A stretch of DNA of 64,000 bases from Vitis vinifera (lineage: Eukaryota; Streptophyta; Magnoliopsida; Vitales; Vitaceae): assembly GCF_030704535.1 (NCBI RefSeq), contig NC_081822.1, positions 12,703,001-12,767,000 of the forward strand, in the 5' to 3' direction. Both the position numbers and the translations under genes were made by a program. This document shows, piece after piece, positions 49,995-63,900 of the stretch (positions within the stretch are counted from its first letter, which is position 1; each line of letters opens with the position of its first letter). The notes under the pieces were generated by a model that made no database searches, had not been told where the DNA came from, and saw only the letters and a list, made by a program, of their open reading frames with translations.

Positions 49995-52064
49995 TGATTG
50001 GAGCTAATATATGTGCTCTCCAATGACATAAATATGACATATTTTATGTATTATAAAAAGTTCAAACAATCAAACTTAACTTAAATGCATAATAAGACCT
50101 TAGTTATGGATGTAACTTTTATTTGGAGCTTAATTCTAGGTTTAAGGGATGAAAAGAATGGTAAGTACAAAAGTCATTCTTAACCGAGAGAGTAGAAGGG
50201 TTTGAATATGCATAAATGAAAGTCTCCAGACTTGTGAACCATGAAGAGTCCAAGCAAGGGCATAATGAGTAAGTTATAGGCATGAAATACTAGCAAAAAA
50301 TGTTATGAAGTGAGATAGAGGGCAAACAACCATAATGGAGGAAGTTTAAAGCAAATGCAATCAAGTTCACATGGAAATTTGGAACTCAAAATCTGGCCAC
50401 AACATGTACTCTGAATTTGAGGTGAAATTTGGAATGCCATTTTTAGGCATGCTATATATCATTTCGAAGCTTGGGAAGTAAGGAGTCCAACACTTTAAGC
50501 CATGTGTGAATCGAAGTTGAAAGGAGGAAGTTATGTGCATTGGGAGCAAACTAGCAATAGGTGAGTTCGAAATTCATAAAGAATTTCAAACTCACATGTT
50601 GGACTTCGAATTAGCCATTTTTCCTCCACTTATGAGTTCGAAATTGATTTGAAACTAACCTTAATTTGAACTAAGCCACTGGTGATCAAGTTTTTTGTCC
50701 CAAAACATGTTGAAATGAGTTCCAAATGCCTCCATTCAATTTGACATGCATGATACTTATTTAGAATTTTTAATAATTTAAGTCTTTTAGAATATTTATG
50801 ATTTTTCTTTGTAATAAGTGGCCAATGGGAGTGTGCTACATGTTAGGTTATTGAATTTATTATAAAAACTTTTTTAGTTCTAGGTTTTAGGAATAAAAGG
50901 AGGAAAAAGAGAAGATGATAGAATGTAGAAAAAGAGATTGTTCTCTCAAGTTGAAAGTTTTTAATAAAGTTTTAAGTTTTCTCTTATTTTCTTTTCTTTT
51001 TTCATATTGCATTTTATTTTCTTAGTAACAAAACATGAGTTGTGAGAAGAAATCCTCCACCATGTTTGGCTAACTTGATTGATCCAGAGATGCTAACATG
51101 AGGGTGAAGAATCCAAAGAAGAGTAACAAAAAATAGTAATGTATTAAATGGGTTGATTTTTTTTTTCACGTTTTAATTGGTAGGAATAATTCCTTTATGT
51201 TAAATCACCTTAGATAAATTACAGAGGATTCTTATCAAGAGACTAGTGATTCTTGGAAAGATCTTAATCACTAGTTACAATAATTTGATCCTGTCGTTAT
51301 TAAATCTTAAGGCTAAATCTACAAAGATGGATATAAACTTTTGATTGAATAAAATTGAAAATCAAAATTAACCATCATAACTAATTGGTTTAAGAATTAT
51401 AACAATGAGATTAATGATTGGTTGGGTTATGAATCATGAATATTTAATCCCATTTTTGTGAGTTATATTAGGGAATGATATGGTAGGTTATTACTAGTCG
51501 ATACTTGTGATTCTTGGTAACTCTTGATTATTAGTTATCATGATCTTCTTTATCGTTATCTATCCCAAAACAAATCTACAAGGAGTACGAATGGTTAAAA
51601 AGACAAACCTTAAATCAGTAATTAATTTCATTTATTTGATGGTTTTAGGAATTTGTTTTATAAAGGAAAAATTTAAGTTTGGATGCAATATTGGTCTTAA
51701 GATTCAATTTGATTACATATTAACTTTGGTCTTAAGCCCTAGATTTATAATGCTCTCTCTTTAAGGATTTGACATTGGATTGTGAAACTCTTCGAAACAT
51801 TCTTACTTTTATTTGATTTATTTTATTAAATATGTTAGGAAATATTTATTATTAGTTTATGCCTACTTATTTAAATTAGGTTTTCATCTTAGCAAGTAAT
51901 TAATCATTTTAATCTAAGAACAAATATACATATTAGAGCTAATCTTAGAGGATGACAACCCTGAATACTACAAAATCATGATAACTCTATCTTTGGTTTT
52001 TCTTGACTAGAGTTATCATGTATTTAAGTTTTATAATTTTATTTACAATAGAAATTTGCGATCA
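49995..52064 (+). mobile_element. 2.07-kb TG...CA insertion (solo-LTR-like) with perfect 5-bp target duplication
   Basis: The element begins TGATTGGAGC and ends TTTGCGATCA. It is flanked on both sides by ATGCC (49990-49994, 52065-52069). The homologous place in copy C (62345) reads ttgaaatgccttacaaagat without any insertion, an empty site. TG...CA ends and a 5-bp duplication are the marks of LTR integration. No internal direct repeat was seen, so a solo LTR is the simplest reading; coding frames inside are short. Confidence 0.7.
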
Positions 52065-52373
52065 ATGCCCTACGAAGATATATTTGAAGTGACACTGTGT
52101 AAAAACTTGAGAAAATGTTCATAGGAAATGAGAAAATATAGAATGTAGGAAGGAAAGGTTGAGAAGAAAATGAGAAATGAGGTATTAAAAGGTTGACGAA
52201 AGCCTTTCTATAGAAGAGCATTTGAACTTCCTACTTGGAATGTTTGAATGTTCCTCACTAATTTGGATCTTTCGAACATTTAATGTCTAACTTTCAAACA
52301 TCTTATGCATTTTTTGTACTCTAACTCCCAATTTCATTATTTCAAAAAGTTTATCAAATATTTTTACTTACTT

Positions 52374-53270
52374 TGATACCACTTATAATTTTATTCTTGA
52401 TTTCCAAAACTAACTAGAGGGAGAGAGGGGAGGGGATCGTGTGAATGGATAGTCTAAACAATTTATTCCAATTTTTGATATTCAAAATATTTTACCATTG
52501 AAGATAAAATCAATTATACACCAAGTATATTAGATGACACACCCTTGTGTTGAGGCTACTGGATTGTCACATCCTTTTTCTTTGCTAAAATCTTTTTCAA
52601 GATTGCTCTTGAAAGCTCTAAGAGATGGAGATTTTAGGATGGGGAGATGATTGTTTTCTTGTGCAAAATTTTCAACTTTAGAAAGCCTTTATTTATATCA
52701 AAACTCTTAGAGAGTATTTTGGAGGGATTTTTTGAAAATTAAAATTATTAAAGAACAACTTAAAATACGAAAATGGATAAAAAAAAGAAGAAGAAAGAAA
52801 TGAAAGTGGAGACATCAGCTTTTGAACCCCTGGCAAGGCATGTTTGAACATCTTGTGGATGTTTGAACACCTAGTAGCAAGAGTTTGATTGCCCATGAAC
52901 ATTTAAATTAACATTCCATGTGTGAACTTCATGAAGTTTGAACATATCTCATGCATGAGGTTCAAATGACCAATGTGTGATGTTTGAATGGACGATCAAA
53001 TGCCCTATGTGCAACGTTTGAACATCCCATGCGTGACATTTGAATGTCCTCGCTTCATTTCGTTTGTTTGGTTTTGTTTTTCGAAACATTTTTTTTCATA
53101 ATTTCACCTAATACACATCTATTAGCTATTTCTTGTATTCTAAAATATCAAAATTATTTGATATGAATTGATAATGAAGCAACTCAAACTCAATTCTAAT
53201 TGATAAGACATTCTAGAATATTGTATATTAGACAAAATACTACAATTGAATAAAATTGTCATCCTAATTT
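52374..53270 (+). repeat. TTTGAACAT-rich repeat module, copy A
   Basis: After a conserved run-up, the region 52800-53050 repeats variants of tgtttgaacatcc/cttg, catttgaatg and catgcatgaggttcaaatg every 25-45 bp. Same module as 60100-60950 and 63000-64000. Confidence 0.6.
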
Positions 53271-53642
53271 AATGCATCAACAACTAATTTTAAGTATCGC
53301 TCTCTCAGTCTTTAATTTTCAAATTGCTGTCTTTTTCTTTGTTCCTGACAATTTTCATACTTCATTAAGGGAAGAATTTTTTTTCCATCATGTACAAAAA
53401 AAGTCATCCAAATTAAAAGGAAAAAAAAAAAAAAAATCATGTATTGATTTGTAACTAGAATAGTTAACTTATTTATGAGGAAGTGTGGGATCCCACTTGG
53501 AATGTCCCAAAGGAGAGTCAGATCATGGTCTCTTGCCAGTACATAAAGATCTTAAGCAGCATGACATTAGAACCAATTTTTCAACCTCCTCTCATAGGCT
53601 TTTAGCTTAGACAGGGTTTCAAACAAAAAGAGTGGATGAAAA

Positions 53643-55298
53643 ATGCTTTCATCTTCTTCTTCCACTATTCCACTCCTTGTTTTCGTTTTTATTTCTTTAT
53701 GCAGCACAGAAGCCCTGGTAAAGCTACCGGACAATGAAAAAGTTCCAGCAGTGATAGTTTTCGGAGATTCGATCGTGGACCCTGGCAATAACAACAATCT
53801 TGTTACTGTGGCTAAGTGCAATTTTCCACCCTATGGGCGGGACTTCATTGGCGGAATTCCAACCGGAAGATTTAGCAATGGCAAAATTCCTTCCGACTTC
53901 ATTGGTCCGTCCCCATTCTCCTCTTACTCTTTTCTCCTGCACCCCCTCATGTCTCCTTCTACAGATCGATGAAACACCCTTTTTCTTTTTTGGTATTTAG
54001 GATTATTTATATTTTGAAGGAGTAAATAGTAAATACACAAGACTCCTACATTAAACTGTTGACAACTGAAACCAAATTACATTTCTGTCCCATTTGTTAA
54101 ATTTTCGCAGAATAATTCTCGAATGATAACATGTTCCTTTTCTTTTTGGTATGTTTGGATTATTGAATGTTAGAGATATTAAACTAATCTTTTCTCTCAC
54201 TTTGAGCAACAGCCGAAGAATTGGGAATCAAAAAGTTACTGCCGGCATACTTAGACCCAACTCTTCAACCTAGTGATCTCCTCACTGGAGTAAGCTTCGC
54301 TTCAGGCGCTTCAGGATATGACCCTCTAACACCTAAGATTCCGGTACATAAATTTTCCTTCAAAGATGATATTAAATTATTAACCATTTCCTTACTTTAT
54401 ATTTATATTTAATTTTCTTTCCACTGTCTGGTAAAAACAAAAAAAATCAGTCAGTTTTTTCACTGTCGGATCAACTAGAAATGTTCAAAGAGTACATAGG
54501 AAAGCTGAAAGGCATGGTTGGAGAAGAAAGAACAAACACCATTCTAAGCAAAAGCCTATTTTTCGTGGTACAAGGCAGTAATGACATTACCTCTACATAT
54601 TTCAACATACGCAGAGGGCAGTATGATTTTGCTTCTTATGCAGATCTTCTGGTAATCTGGGCTTCTTCTTTCTTTAAGGTACTTTCAATTGCCATGCTCT
54701 TCCAATTCCAATTCCTAACATACAATTATTTAATAATTATCTTATATAAAGCAAATTTTAAAGGAATTGTATGGATTGGGGGCACGAAGAATAGGTGTTT
54801 TCAGTGCACCTCCGTTAGGGTGCCTGCCATCACAGAGAAGCTTAGCAGGAGGGATACAAAGAGAGTGTGTAGAGAAGTACAACGAAGCATCCCAGTTATT
54901 CAACACTAAGCTCTCATCTGGATTGGATTCTCTCAACACCAACTTTCCCCTTGCAAAGTTTGTGTATGTTGATATCTACAACCCCTTGCTTGATATCATC
55001 CAAAACCCTCAAAAATCAGGTAATACCTCTTGTTTTGTTTTGTTCTGTTTTTCGGTTTTCTTTCACGGGTATGGGAAAATCTATTATCCACTTAATTGTT
55101 TCAGGATTTGAAGTAGTGAATAAAGGATGCTGTGGCACGGGGTTAATAGAGGTTTCAGTGCTATGTGACCAATTGAATCCGTTTACTTGCAATGATGCGA
55201 CCAAGTATGTATTTTGGGACAGCTATCATCCTACAGAACGAGCGTACAAGACTATAATTGGTGAGATCTTCCAGGGATATGTGGATAGCTTCTTCTGA
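53643..55298 (+). CDS. GDSL-type esterase/lipase (SGNH hydrolase, secreted)
   Basis: Five exons, 53643-53904, 54213-54343, 54451-54678, 54764-55019 and 55105-55298, give 1071 nt (356 aa) with GT-AG junctions, the usual exon layout and length for plant GDSL lipases. Residues 1-24 are a hydrophobic signal peptide ([16 protein letters not shown]). Block I is [14 protein letters not shown] with nucleophile Ser43; [14 protein letters not shown] follows. Block III is QGSNDI with Asn175. [17 protein letters not shown] matches the family block before the C-terminus. Block V is [11 protein letters not shown] with Asp331 and His334. The catalytic set is complete, so the enzyme is probably active on acyl esters outside the cell or in the wall. 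Specific substrate unknown. No overlap with neighbours; the surrounding DNA is repeat-rich. Confidence 0.95.
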
Positions 55299-56182
55299 TC
55301 AGACTCATTCCTCTTTCAACAACCCATATACCAACTGCCTTAATTATTTGTACTGGTGAAATTGAATGTTATCCTCCTGTTTTTGTGATTATCTTATGTA
55401 TCAATCCCAATACAACATATTCGAGGGACAATTGTGTTTTCAACCCATATTGGGTTTATAATTAAGATATGGTCCTCCAATCATCCATAATTAATGATAA
55501 GGATATGAAATAGTAATTGAAAAAAATACCCATTTGACTCATTTTTGTCTTTATTCTATTACTTGCCACTATTATTTCTTATTTAACCATTTTTGGATTT
55601 TTCCTTATTTTTTTAAACTCTTTTATAAATAATTGAAAATTTAACATTATTTTTTATTTTTAAATTATAAAAAAAATTATATTAATGATTCAAAGACTAT
55701 TTTGGAAAATACTTTCTAAAAAAATATTAATTTAAATAAATAAAAATTATCTTTTGCATTTATTTTTATCTTTTACATTTTAGAAGTAAATAATTTAATG
55801 ATTAAAATACCATTTAAAATAGATATATTCACTATTTTCATTTTTTTATACTAAAAAGTATTTTAAAGTTTTTTTTTACTATTATAAAATAAAAAGTTTA
55901 ATTTTTTTTTTAATCTTCTTCCTTCCTTATTTTAATAACTTTTTGAACATGATTTTTAGTAATAAGTTATATGAAATGTTACAAATTTGTTTTAAAATAT
56001 TAGTATTATTTATTTGTTCTAACTTGTAAATTAGGTATCATCAAATATTATATTTTTTCAAATTTATACAACATATAATAAATACTTTTTAAATACCTCA
56101 TAAAATATTATTAATTTTTTTTTCTAACTTGCAAATTAGACACATGGTGTTTATTATTTCGAAAATAATGTAAACACTCACA

Positions 56183-56185
<3 letters not shown>

Positions 56186-56246
<61 letters not shown>
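56186..56246. repeat. (AT)n microsatellite, about 30 units
   Basis: Uninterrupted alternating A and T following catgc. Confidence 0.95.
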
Positions 56247-56253
<7 letters not shown>

Positions 56254-56879
56254 TCAAGAAGACAATATTTTTAATACTAATTTACCAACCTTCCAATAAT
56301 TTTGAAAGTGTAAATTGGGTAATTGGCCGAATTAAAGTCTTCAAAATATTCAAAATTTCTCCATTCCAAAATGACCTAATTGCTCTCCACACTAATCCTA
56401 AATATTTTTTAATAAAGATTTAAATATTTAAAATCATTAAAATAAATATTTTCTTATTAAAGCAATTTTTTCAAAGTAAAAATCATGAAATCTTCAAAAC
56501 TATAATTACAACAAATATTTTTAATTTTAAAACTAATTTCATAATTTAAATTAATGATTTTAAAAAATAAAAATGTTATAAAAATAATTTTTGTTTATTT
56601 TTAATTCCATTTAAATATTATTTTTTTAATCTCTATTGATAACAATGAAATTATGTTTATAAAGGCAAAATAGTAAAAACATATATTTCATTTAGTTTAC
56701 TTATAATGAACAATTCAAACATGATTGATTTTAATTTTATTTCTCATGTGTTAATTTTTGTAGGGAATGTCATAATGACATAGTTTGGTAGAAAAAAAAA
56801 AAAAAACTATCAATAATTGTCTTAATATCAATTTCAAGTTGTTTAAAAATTGTACAAAACCTATTACGAGTCTTATACA

Positions 56880-57560
56880 CCCTTGTACACTTAGCACTTT
56901 TCTTTTGTACAGTTAGTGTAATACCCTTGTACAATAACACAAATTTCATATTTCTCATAAGTTATATGTTCATGTAGGTATATTAATCATATTTTCAATG
57001 GTTTTGTTAAGAAAATGGTGGATGAGTTATGATCAATTTTTTTCCCCAAATATCATTATTGGGGAAAATATTAGAATTTCCATGTGAGAGTTAAATAAAA
57101 TGCATGACATAGGCGTACAATCTTTGGGTGACAAGGAAAATAAAAAAGTGGTTTAAAATTGATTAAAATAATCTACAAAGGGTAATCTTGTACATATTTG
57201 TACAATTAGTACATTTTCCTTATACAGTTAGTGTAATACCCTTGTACAATGACACAAATTTCATATCCCTCCTAAGTTATGTGTCCATGTCCATGTAGGA
57301 GTATTTAACCATATTTCCAATGATTTAGTTGAGAAGATAGTGGATGACTTAATATCAAATTTTTTTTCCCCAAATATAATTATTGGAGGAATTAAATAAA
57401 GTGCATGACATATATACAAAATTATGAGTGATAAGAAAAATAAAGGAATGACTCATAATCTATTATAATCTTTCACAAATTGTAACCTTGTACGTCTTTG
57501 TACACTTAGTACATTTTCTTTATACAGTTAGTGTAATACAATTGTATAGTGGCGCAATAA
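56880..57560 (+). repeat. Three diverged tandem copies of a ~300-325 bp unit
   Basis: The landmark agttagtgtaata recurs at 56911, 57236 and 57536, each preceded by ttgtaca(c/a)ttag and followed in the first two copies by cacaaatttcata, then aatattatt- or attattgg-type text. Copy 3 is partial. Several TTGTAC words per unit. Noncoding. Confidence 0.75.
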
Positions 57561-58324
57561 ATGAATAAATAATTTTTTTTTCATATAAAAAAAATAGTAC
57601 TAAACAAGGTTTTCAATTTTCATTTTTAAAAATAGTTCTCATTTTTTAATTAAACATATTTTCAAAAAGAGACAATATAGAAAATAAAAATTATTATTTT
57701 TTTTTTAAAAAAAAACTAGAAAAATATTTTAAAACCAAACTCAAATATAATCTATATAAATTTTAGTTACTTGTTTTCATTTAAAATAAGTAAATATACA
57801 TTTTAACCCTTTTATATAAGAAAAATTCAATCTCTACTATGTATTGATATAATTCACTTCTAAAATTAGGTCATATGAAAACATTTTAATTGAGTACTTA
57901 AAATAAAAACTCTTCATCCATCATCTTTATTTATTTATTCTTATTTTAATAAATTTTCAATTAATTCAAATCATTAAAAAAAATTAACTTATTACTAAAA
58001 GTCATGTTCAACATTGTCTATTACCTTTCAAGTAAAAAATTAGATAAGTTTGAAAGTCAATAAAAAAAAATTAAATACCACTTTCAATAATTTTTAGATA
58101 AAATTTTATATAATATATTTTATTTGAAATTTAATTTCTAAAGTTTAACTAAAAAATTGTATTGACAATTTTCTTGTTGTGAATCAAAATACTTTGCATT
58201 AGTCTATCTATATAAGAAAAATTATTAATATAATATTAGAACTTTATATCTGAGTTATTTTTTTCAATAAATTTATCTTTTTAAAACTTTTAAAATAAAA
58301 ACATTAAAAATTAAAAAGGTAAAA

Positions 58325-58428
<104 letters not shown>

Positions 58429-59092
58429 AAGTGAGTGATAGTCAATTTTAAAATTTTTTAAAAAATGGTGAATGTAGAAAATATAAAAAATAATTACAAA
58501 TAGGAGAAAAATATAAATGAAAGGGTAATATAAATTTAAAATAAAAAATGAAAATTAAACTAAAAGATAAATACAAAAAAATAAAAAATATTTGGATGAA
58601 AAATCCCAAAATTTTTATCATTGCTTATAATAAGAGCAAAAAGATTCAATATCTTTAAAAATGAAAAACAAAAAAACATTATTGCTTTTTATTTGACATA
58701 AAATAGAAATGTAGATTGAAAGAAAAAGAAAAAAAAAAAAGTTAGAAATGAGTAATACTTAATAGGGAATAGAAAAGGGGGAAAAAAAAATTGAGATTCA
58801 CACTCACTTGTGCCTATGTAAGGGTTAAGGGTATTTTAGGGATTAATGAAAGACAATATCCTTCATCTTAATTTTCATACTTTTTTTGGGTCTTAGGCTT
58901 AAATATGCATGATATATGGACCAAATGTTAATTTTTGGGCCCAACACAATTCTCCCCATATTCAAACACTTGAAGTAATTTCATGGGAAGAAAACCAAAT
59001 GGAATGTGTTGTACTGGAAAGGTTGCCTACCTTCTATTTTGAATCATTTGATCATCAGCTCTATTCCTAGAAGAAATTTTGAATTAGGGTAA

Positions 59093-59124
<32 letters not shown>

Positions 59125-60099
59125 GAAGAAGAAAAAACTATGATTGGTTCTTCTTCTATTGCCAAGTTTCAATAGAAGAAAATTCCATCCTATGGAATGC
59201 TTTTTTTTTGGGCAATTAATAAAAAATATTTTTGTTTATTTACCACTCTCCTTGACACTTGTCTTAACTAATAATATGCATGCAACAAGAGTTACCTCTA
59301 GAAAATATATGTCATATTGATGAAAATGATGTAAAATTAAGAATATTAGTTCATTACTTTTTGACAAAATTGAAATCCAGCTTGTACAAGGTCTAGAAAG
59401 TTGAAAGTGGCAAGTTGATTACACTATGTCTGTGCTTCCAATATTACCATTATCATTGCCTTTGCTATTTGTATCCCTGTATTGAAATGTCATTCATGAT
59501 AAATTGTACCTAGATTTAAAAGCTATAACTTCATAGATGTAAAAAAAAAAATCTCATTTTATCACCCTACCTATTAAAGGACTTTGAGGGGGGCATGTGA
59601 ATGAGAACCGATTGAAAACCCGTACCACTTGACTAACTGACCCATTCATACTCGATTCATTAGGGTTGGGGATGGATGGAACTAATCAGAAGTGCAAATC
59701 ACACAAGAGAATCTGAGAAACGGACCGCAACGCAACGACTAGAACTCGTGTCAGAAGAGTTTTGAGCATGAGCTACCACTCATGCAACAACAATGACCCA
59801 CAACTCTTGAAGGGGCCACCAATCGCCTGTGATTTGATCTTTTTCCCATTTGTTGAGTCAGGCTATCACCCCGATTGAAATAGATATACATAGCCCCTCT
59901 ACCTCCTACTCTAGTAGGCTTTTTCTCTCTTTCTCCAACCTTCGATGATCCTCCTATAGGCAAATCACTGAAGTTGATTTATTTATTTATTATTATTATT
60001 ATTTTTGGCTTTTGGAGAGGGAGGAGAGCTTTCTAAGAAAGGCTTGGGACCTATGAACAACAATAAACATGATGAAATGAAGAAGAATGAACGAGAGGT

Positions 60100-60950
60100 G
60101 TTGGAAAATGATGAACTACTTACTTTTGTTTGGTTAACTACTTTATTGACTTGGGGTTCTTTCTCATGTTAAATGATTGTTATTAAATTCACTAAATATG
60201 AAAGAAGTTGTCATAGTTTTTATGTGATTCAGATGCATATACTCTTATGGATCTAATATCTCTCAGCATCGACCATACAACCTTTTACATCTATGACACA
60301 ACACTTTGAACTCTTTAACAGATACCTCAATCCTATGTGCTAAGGCTAGCGGATTGTCATACCCTTCTTCTTGTGTGAATTTTTTTTCAAGATTAAACTT
60401 TGAAAGTTCTAAGAATGAAGATCTAAGGCAGAGAGATGAGTGTTTTCTTTCTTTATTTTTCAACTTTAGAAAACCCCATTTTTTATACCAAAATTTTAAG
60501 GAAGCATTTTGAAGATATTTTTGGAAACTAAAATTTAAAAAAAAAAAAAACCACTTAAAATATGAAAATAAATTGAAAATATACAATTGGAGGCATCAAT
60601 ATTCAAATGCCTTGCAAAGGATGTTTGATGGTCTATGGAAGTTTGAACATCTCATAAGTGATGTTTGAACATCTTAGCTCCAATTTACTTGTTTGACTTG
60701 TTTTTTGATATGCCCTCCAAAATTTCACCTAGTAGATATTGATTAACTATTTCTCATGCTTTAATACATCCAATGTATATGCTTTTCTTATATGAATAGA
60801 CTTTGAAGTAGTTTAAACTTGATTCTAACCCATAAAACCCTTGGAAGTATGATATATTGGACTCAATGTTATAATGAAACAGAATTGCTAATCTAATCTA
60901 ATATATCAACAATCTCCCCCTTTGACAATTTTGTGACAAAAAATAGGTTG
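60100..60950 (+). repeat. TTTGAACAT-rich repeat module, copy B
   Basis: Shares with copies A and C the order aaattcactaaatatgaaag, ggattgtcata(c)cc, tttcaagatt, aaaatatgaaaataa, ggaggcatcaa, then tgtttgaacatc words. It ends in caacaatctccccctttgac at 60907-60926, a phrase I associate with noncoding parts of plant LTR elements. Confidence 0.6.
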
Positions 60951-60999
60951 TAATGAGACCCCCCTTACTCTTAAGATCAACCTCATTAAATCTTAAGTT

Positions 61000-63900
61000 A
61001 AAACCATCTTAACCTTCATGCACTTGATTGTAATACTCTTACAAAAATCCTGTTATATGCACATGCTCAACTAACAATCATGTGAAAAACAATATGTGGG
61101 AAGAAAATGTATAAACTGGAGAAATATCACAGAAGTAATAGACTTGAAAAGAACTTGCATATTGCACCCAAATGTGCTTAGAAGCTAAGCCGACTTGACC
61201 TATAAAATAGTTGGGTTCAAGTCTCCCCAAAAGAAGACAAGCTATTACCTTGCACTTCGATGGTGAGAGAGTCAGGACATCAGGTACCATGGGTAGAGTG
61301 AAGCCTTGCTATGGTCTCATACTTGTGACCTAATAGATAAGTCTTGGGATGAGATTGAAAGTATACCTTTACATAAAGAGGCTAAAATGTATCCTTAGAG
61401 TGTAGTCAAAGATGTTTGAACATCAAACTATAATGAAAATAACAACCCCTCGATCGAATGAAAGTCAAAGGCTTCCAATCCATGATCATAAAAAATATAG
61501 GGGATCAAAATATCCCTAATAGTGGAAATTAAAGGTCTAGTTGGTGCTTCAACCCAACACACATCTCAAAGAATCTTTAATAGGAAGTCTCCTAATTGGT
61601 ACAACCTACTCAAGTGATCCTTCCTTAAGCTTATATAGGTGAGCAAGAAGTTTTTGGAAACTCTTAGAGTCTTTTACACTAGTGGAAGGTTCTAGAAAGC
61701 CTAGATATGTCCACACATCTCTACACTACGATAAAAGACAAGGGAAGAGTGTGGAGCTATCTAGAGAGTTCCAGACAAGTATTGTAAATACTTGTACATA
61801 ACTTTTGTCTAGGAGTTTCTATAGAATTTCGGAGATGTAAGGAACGTTTGTGGATTCTAGAGAGTTCCTTGATTGCATATAAATAGGAGGAAACCTCATT
61901 TAGCCAAGGCAACAAGCAAGTTAAGAGTTTCTAGCCTTGTAAAGCATCTTTGGTGCAATACAAAACTTCATTTCCTAAGTGTTGCCTTTGTTATGCATTT
62001 TGAGCTTCCAAGTCATATACCTAACTTAGCCTACCTAGCTAAGTACAATGGGAAGGTTGACTTAACAACTTCAAGTATCTTGGGTTGTCTAAGTGATGCA
62101 TATGAACTTAGGAAAAGTCTAAGTTTGTGATGTTTTGCTTTGGATACCAAAAACAATGGAGAGAGAGATTATCTATGGTATAAAATGATGGATTGGAGTC
62201 TTAAGGTTTAAGGACCTAGACAAAGATGTGAGTGTTCACTTAGTGCCTCTACAACGTGCCATGAAAGAAAAACAAGAAATACTAGAAAATTAATAATTAA
62301 CTTGAGAAACTATGCAATTAAAAGAATCCTAGAATTTGAGTTGAAATGCCTTACAAAGATGAATCTAAAGTGAAATAGTGCAAAAACTTGAAAGAATGTC
62401 AATTGAAAATGCGAGGATAGAATTTATAAAGGAAAAAATGAATGAGAAATAGGGTATTGAAAGGTCGTTGATGTGCCTTTTTATAGAGGAGCATTTGAAC
62501 ATCTCATTAGAAATGTTTGAACATTTCTCACAAATTAAGACCTTTGGAACACCCAATGTCCAATGTTCAAACGTCCTATGCAATTTTTGGTGTTGCGCAT
62601 AACTCCCAATTCATTATTTCAAATATTCAACATACCTATTCTATGACCAAAACATATAATTTGACATAAATTATGTTCCTTCTTGCAAGATTATTGACAA
62701 ATACACAAAGGCCAGTTTTCCTTGTCCTATCTTACCGGTCGTCTTTCCATTCTTATCCACAAAAACCAAGGTTAACCACTCATGTTCCACTATATTCTTG
62801 ACTCATTCACCTTACATTTTTTTGAAAAAAAATGTCTTCTAAACTTTCCAATCTGGGTATTATTTCCATGAAAGAAAGTTTGGGTATTATTCCCATGAAA
62901 GAATGAAAGACGGTTGATGGAAGATTCTACTCTCTATGGTTCTATAACTCAAGAAACATTCAACAAAAATAAAATAAAATAATTTTTAAAATTTTAACTT
63001 TCTTTAATTCCACTTGTAAGTTCATTTTTGATTTACAAAACTAACTAGAGATGGAGGGGGGTTGGGGAGAGTGAATAGGTAGTCCAAACAATTTATTTCA
63101 ATTTTTAATATTTGAAAAATTTTACCAATGAAAAGAAAATCATTCACCTATAAAGTTTCCTAAAATCTTTATAGATGTAAAAAGTGTGGGTTGAACAATT
63201 GTAATTGAATTCATTAAATAAGAAGTCGTATACAATTTTCCCTGATTTGGATGCACAAACTTCCAATGGTCTAATACGACTCAATACCTATCAAACCCTT
63301 TAAGTCCTTGATGTAATACTCCATGCTCCTTAGCGCTTCAACCTTGTGTTGAGGCTAATGGATTGTCACATCCTTTTTCCTTTTTAAAATTTCTTTCAAG
63401 ATTGCACCAATTTTTTTTTTAAGAGATAGAGATTTAGGACAAGGAGATGATTTTTCTCCATGAGCATATTTTTCGACTTTAAAAAAAATCTATTTATAGA
63501 AAAACCATAGGAGAGAATTTTGGAGGGATTTTTTGAAATTAAAATTACCCAAAAAAAAAAAAAACAATTTAAAATATGAAAATAAGTAAAAAAAAATTTA
63601 TATAAATGGAGGCACCAACATTCGAACGCCTCACAAGGGATGTTTGAACAACTTGTGGATGTTTGAACAACTTGTGGATGTTTGAACACTCATTAATAGG
63701 AGTTTGATCGTCCATGGACATTCAAATGCCCCATATCTGAGCTTTGGATGTCTTATTCATGAGGTTTGAATGACCTATGTGTGGTGTACGAACGTCCAAT
63801 GTACACCGTTCAAACATCCCATGCATGATGTTCAAATGTTCTATGTGCAACATTCAAACATCCCATGCATGACATTCAAATGTCCTTGCTCCAATTCAGT

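Larger units (their letters stand above)
49240..53270 (+). repeat. Long dispersed repeat, copy A (colinear with 61000-64000)
   Basis: Matching landmarks in the same order and orientation: tcaggacatcaggtaccat-type text (49494 and 61272), ataggggat(t/c)aaa (~49700, 61497), tgatggattagagtctta (~49850, 62187), agaatttgagttgaaatgcc (49976, 62332), agagcatttgaac (~52215, 62488), aaaactaactagag (~52403, 63038), ggattgtcacatcctttttc (52561, 63359) and ggagggattttttgaaa (52721, 63521). The block has no coding frames of note. It looks like noncoding retroelement DNA, but its family is not known to me. Confidence 0.7.
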
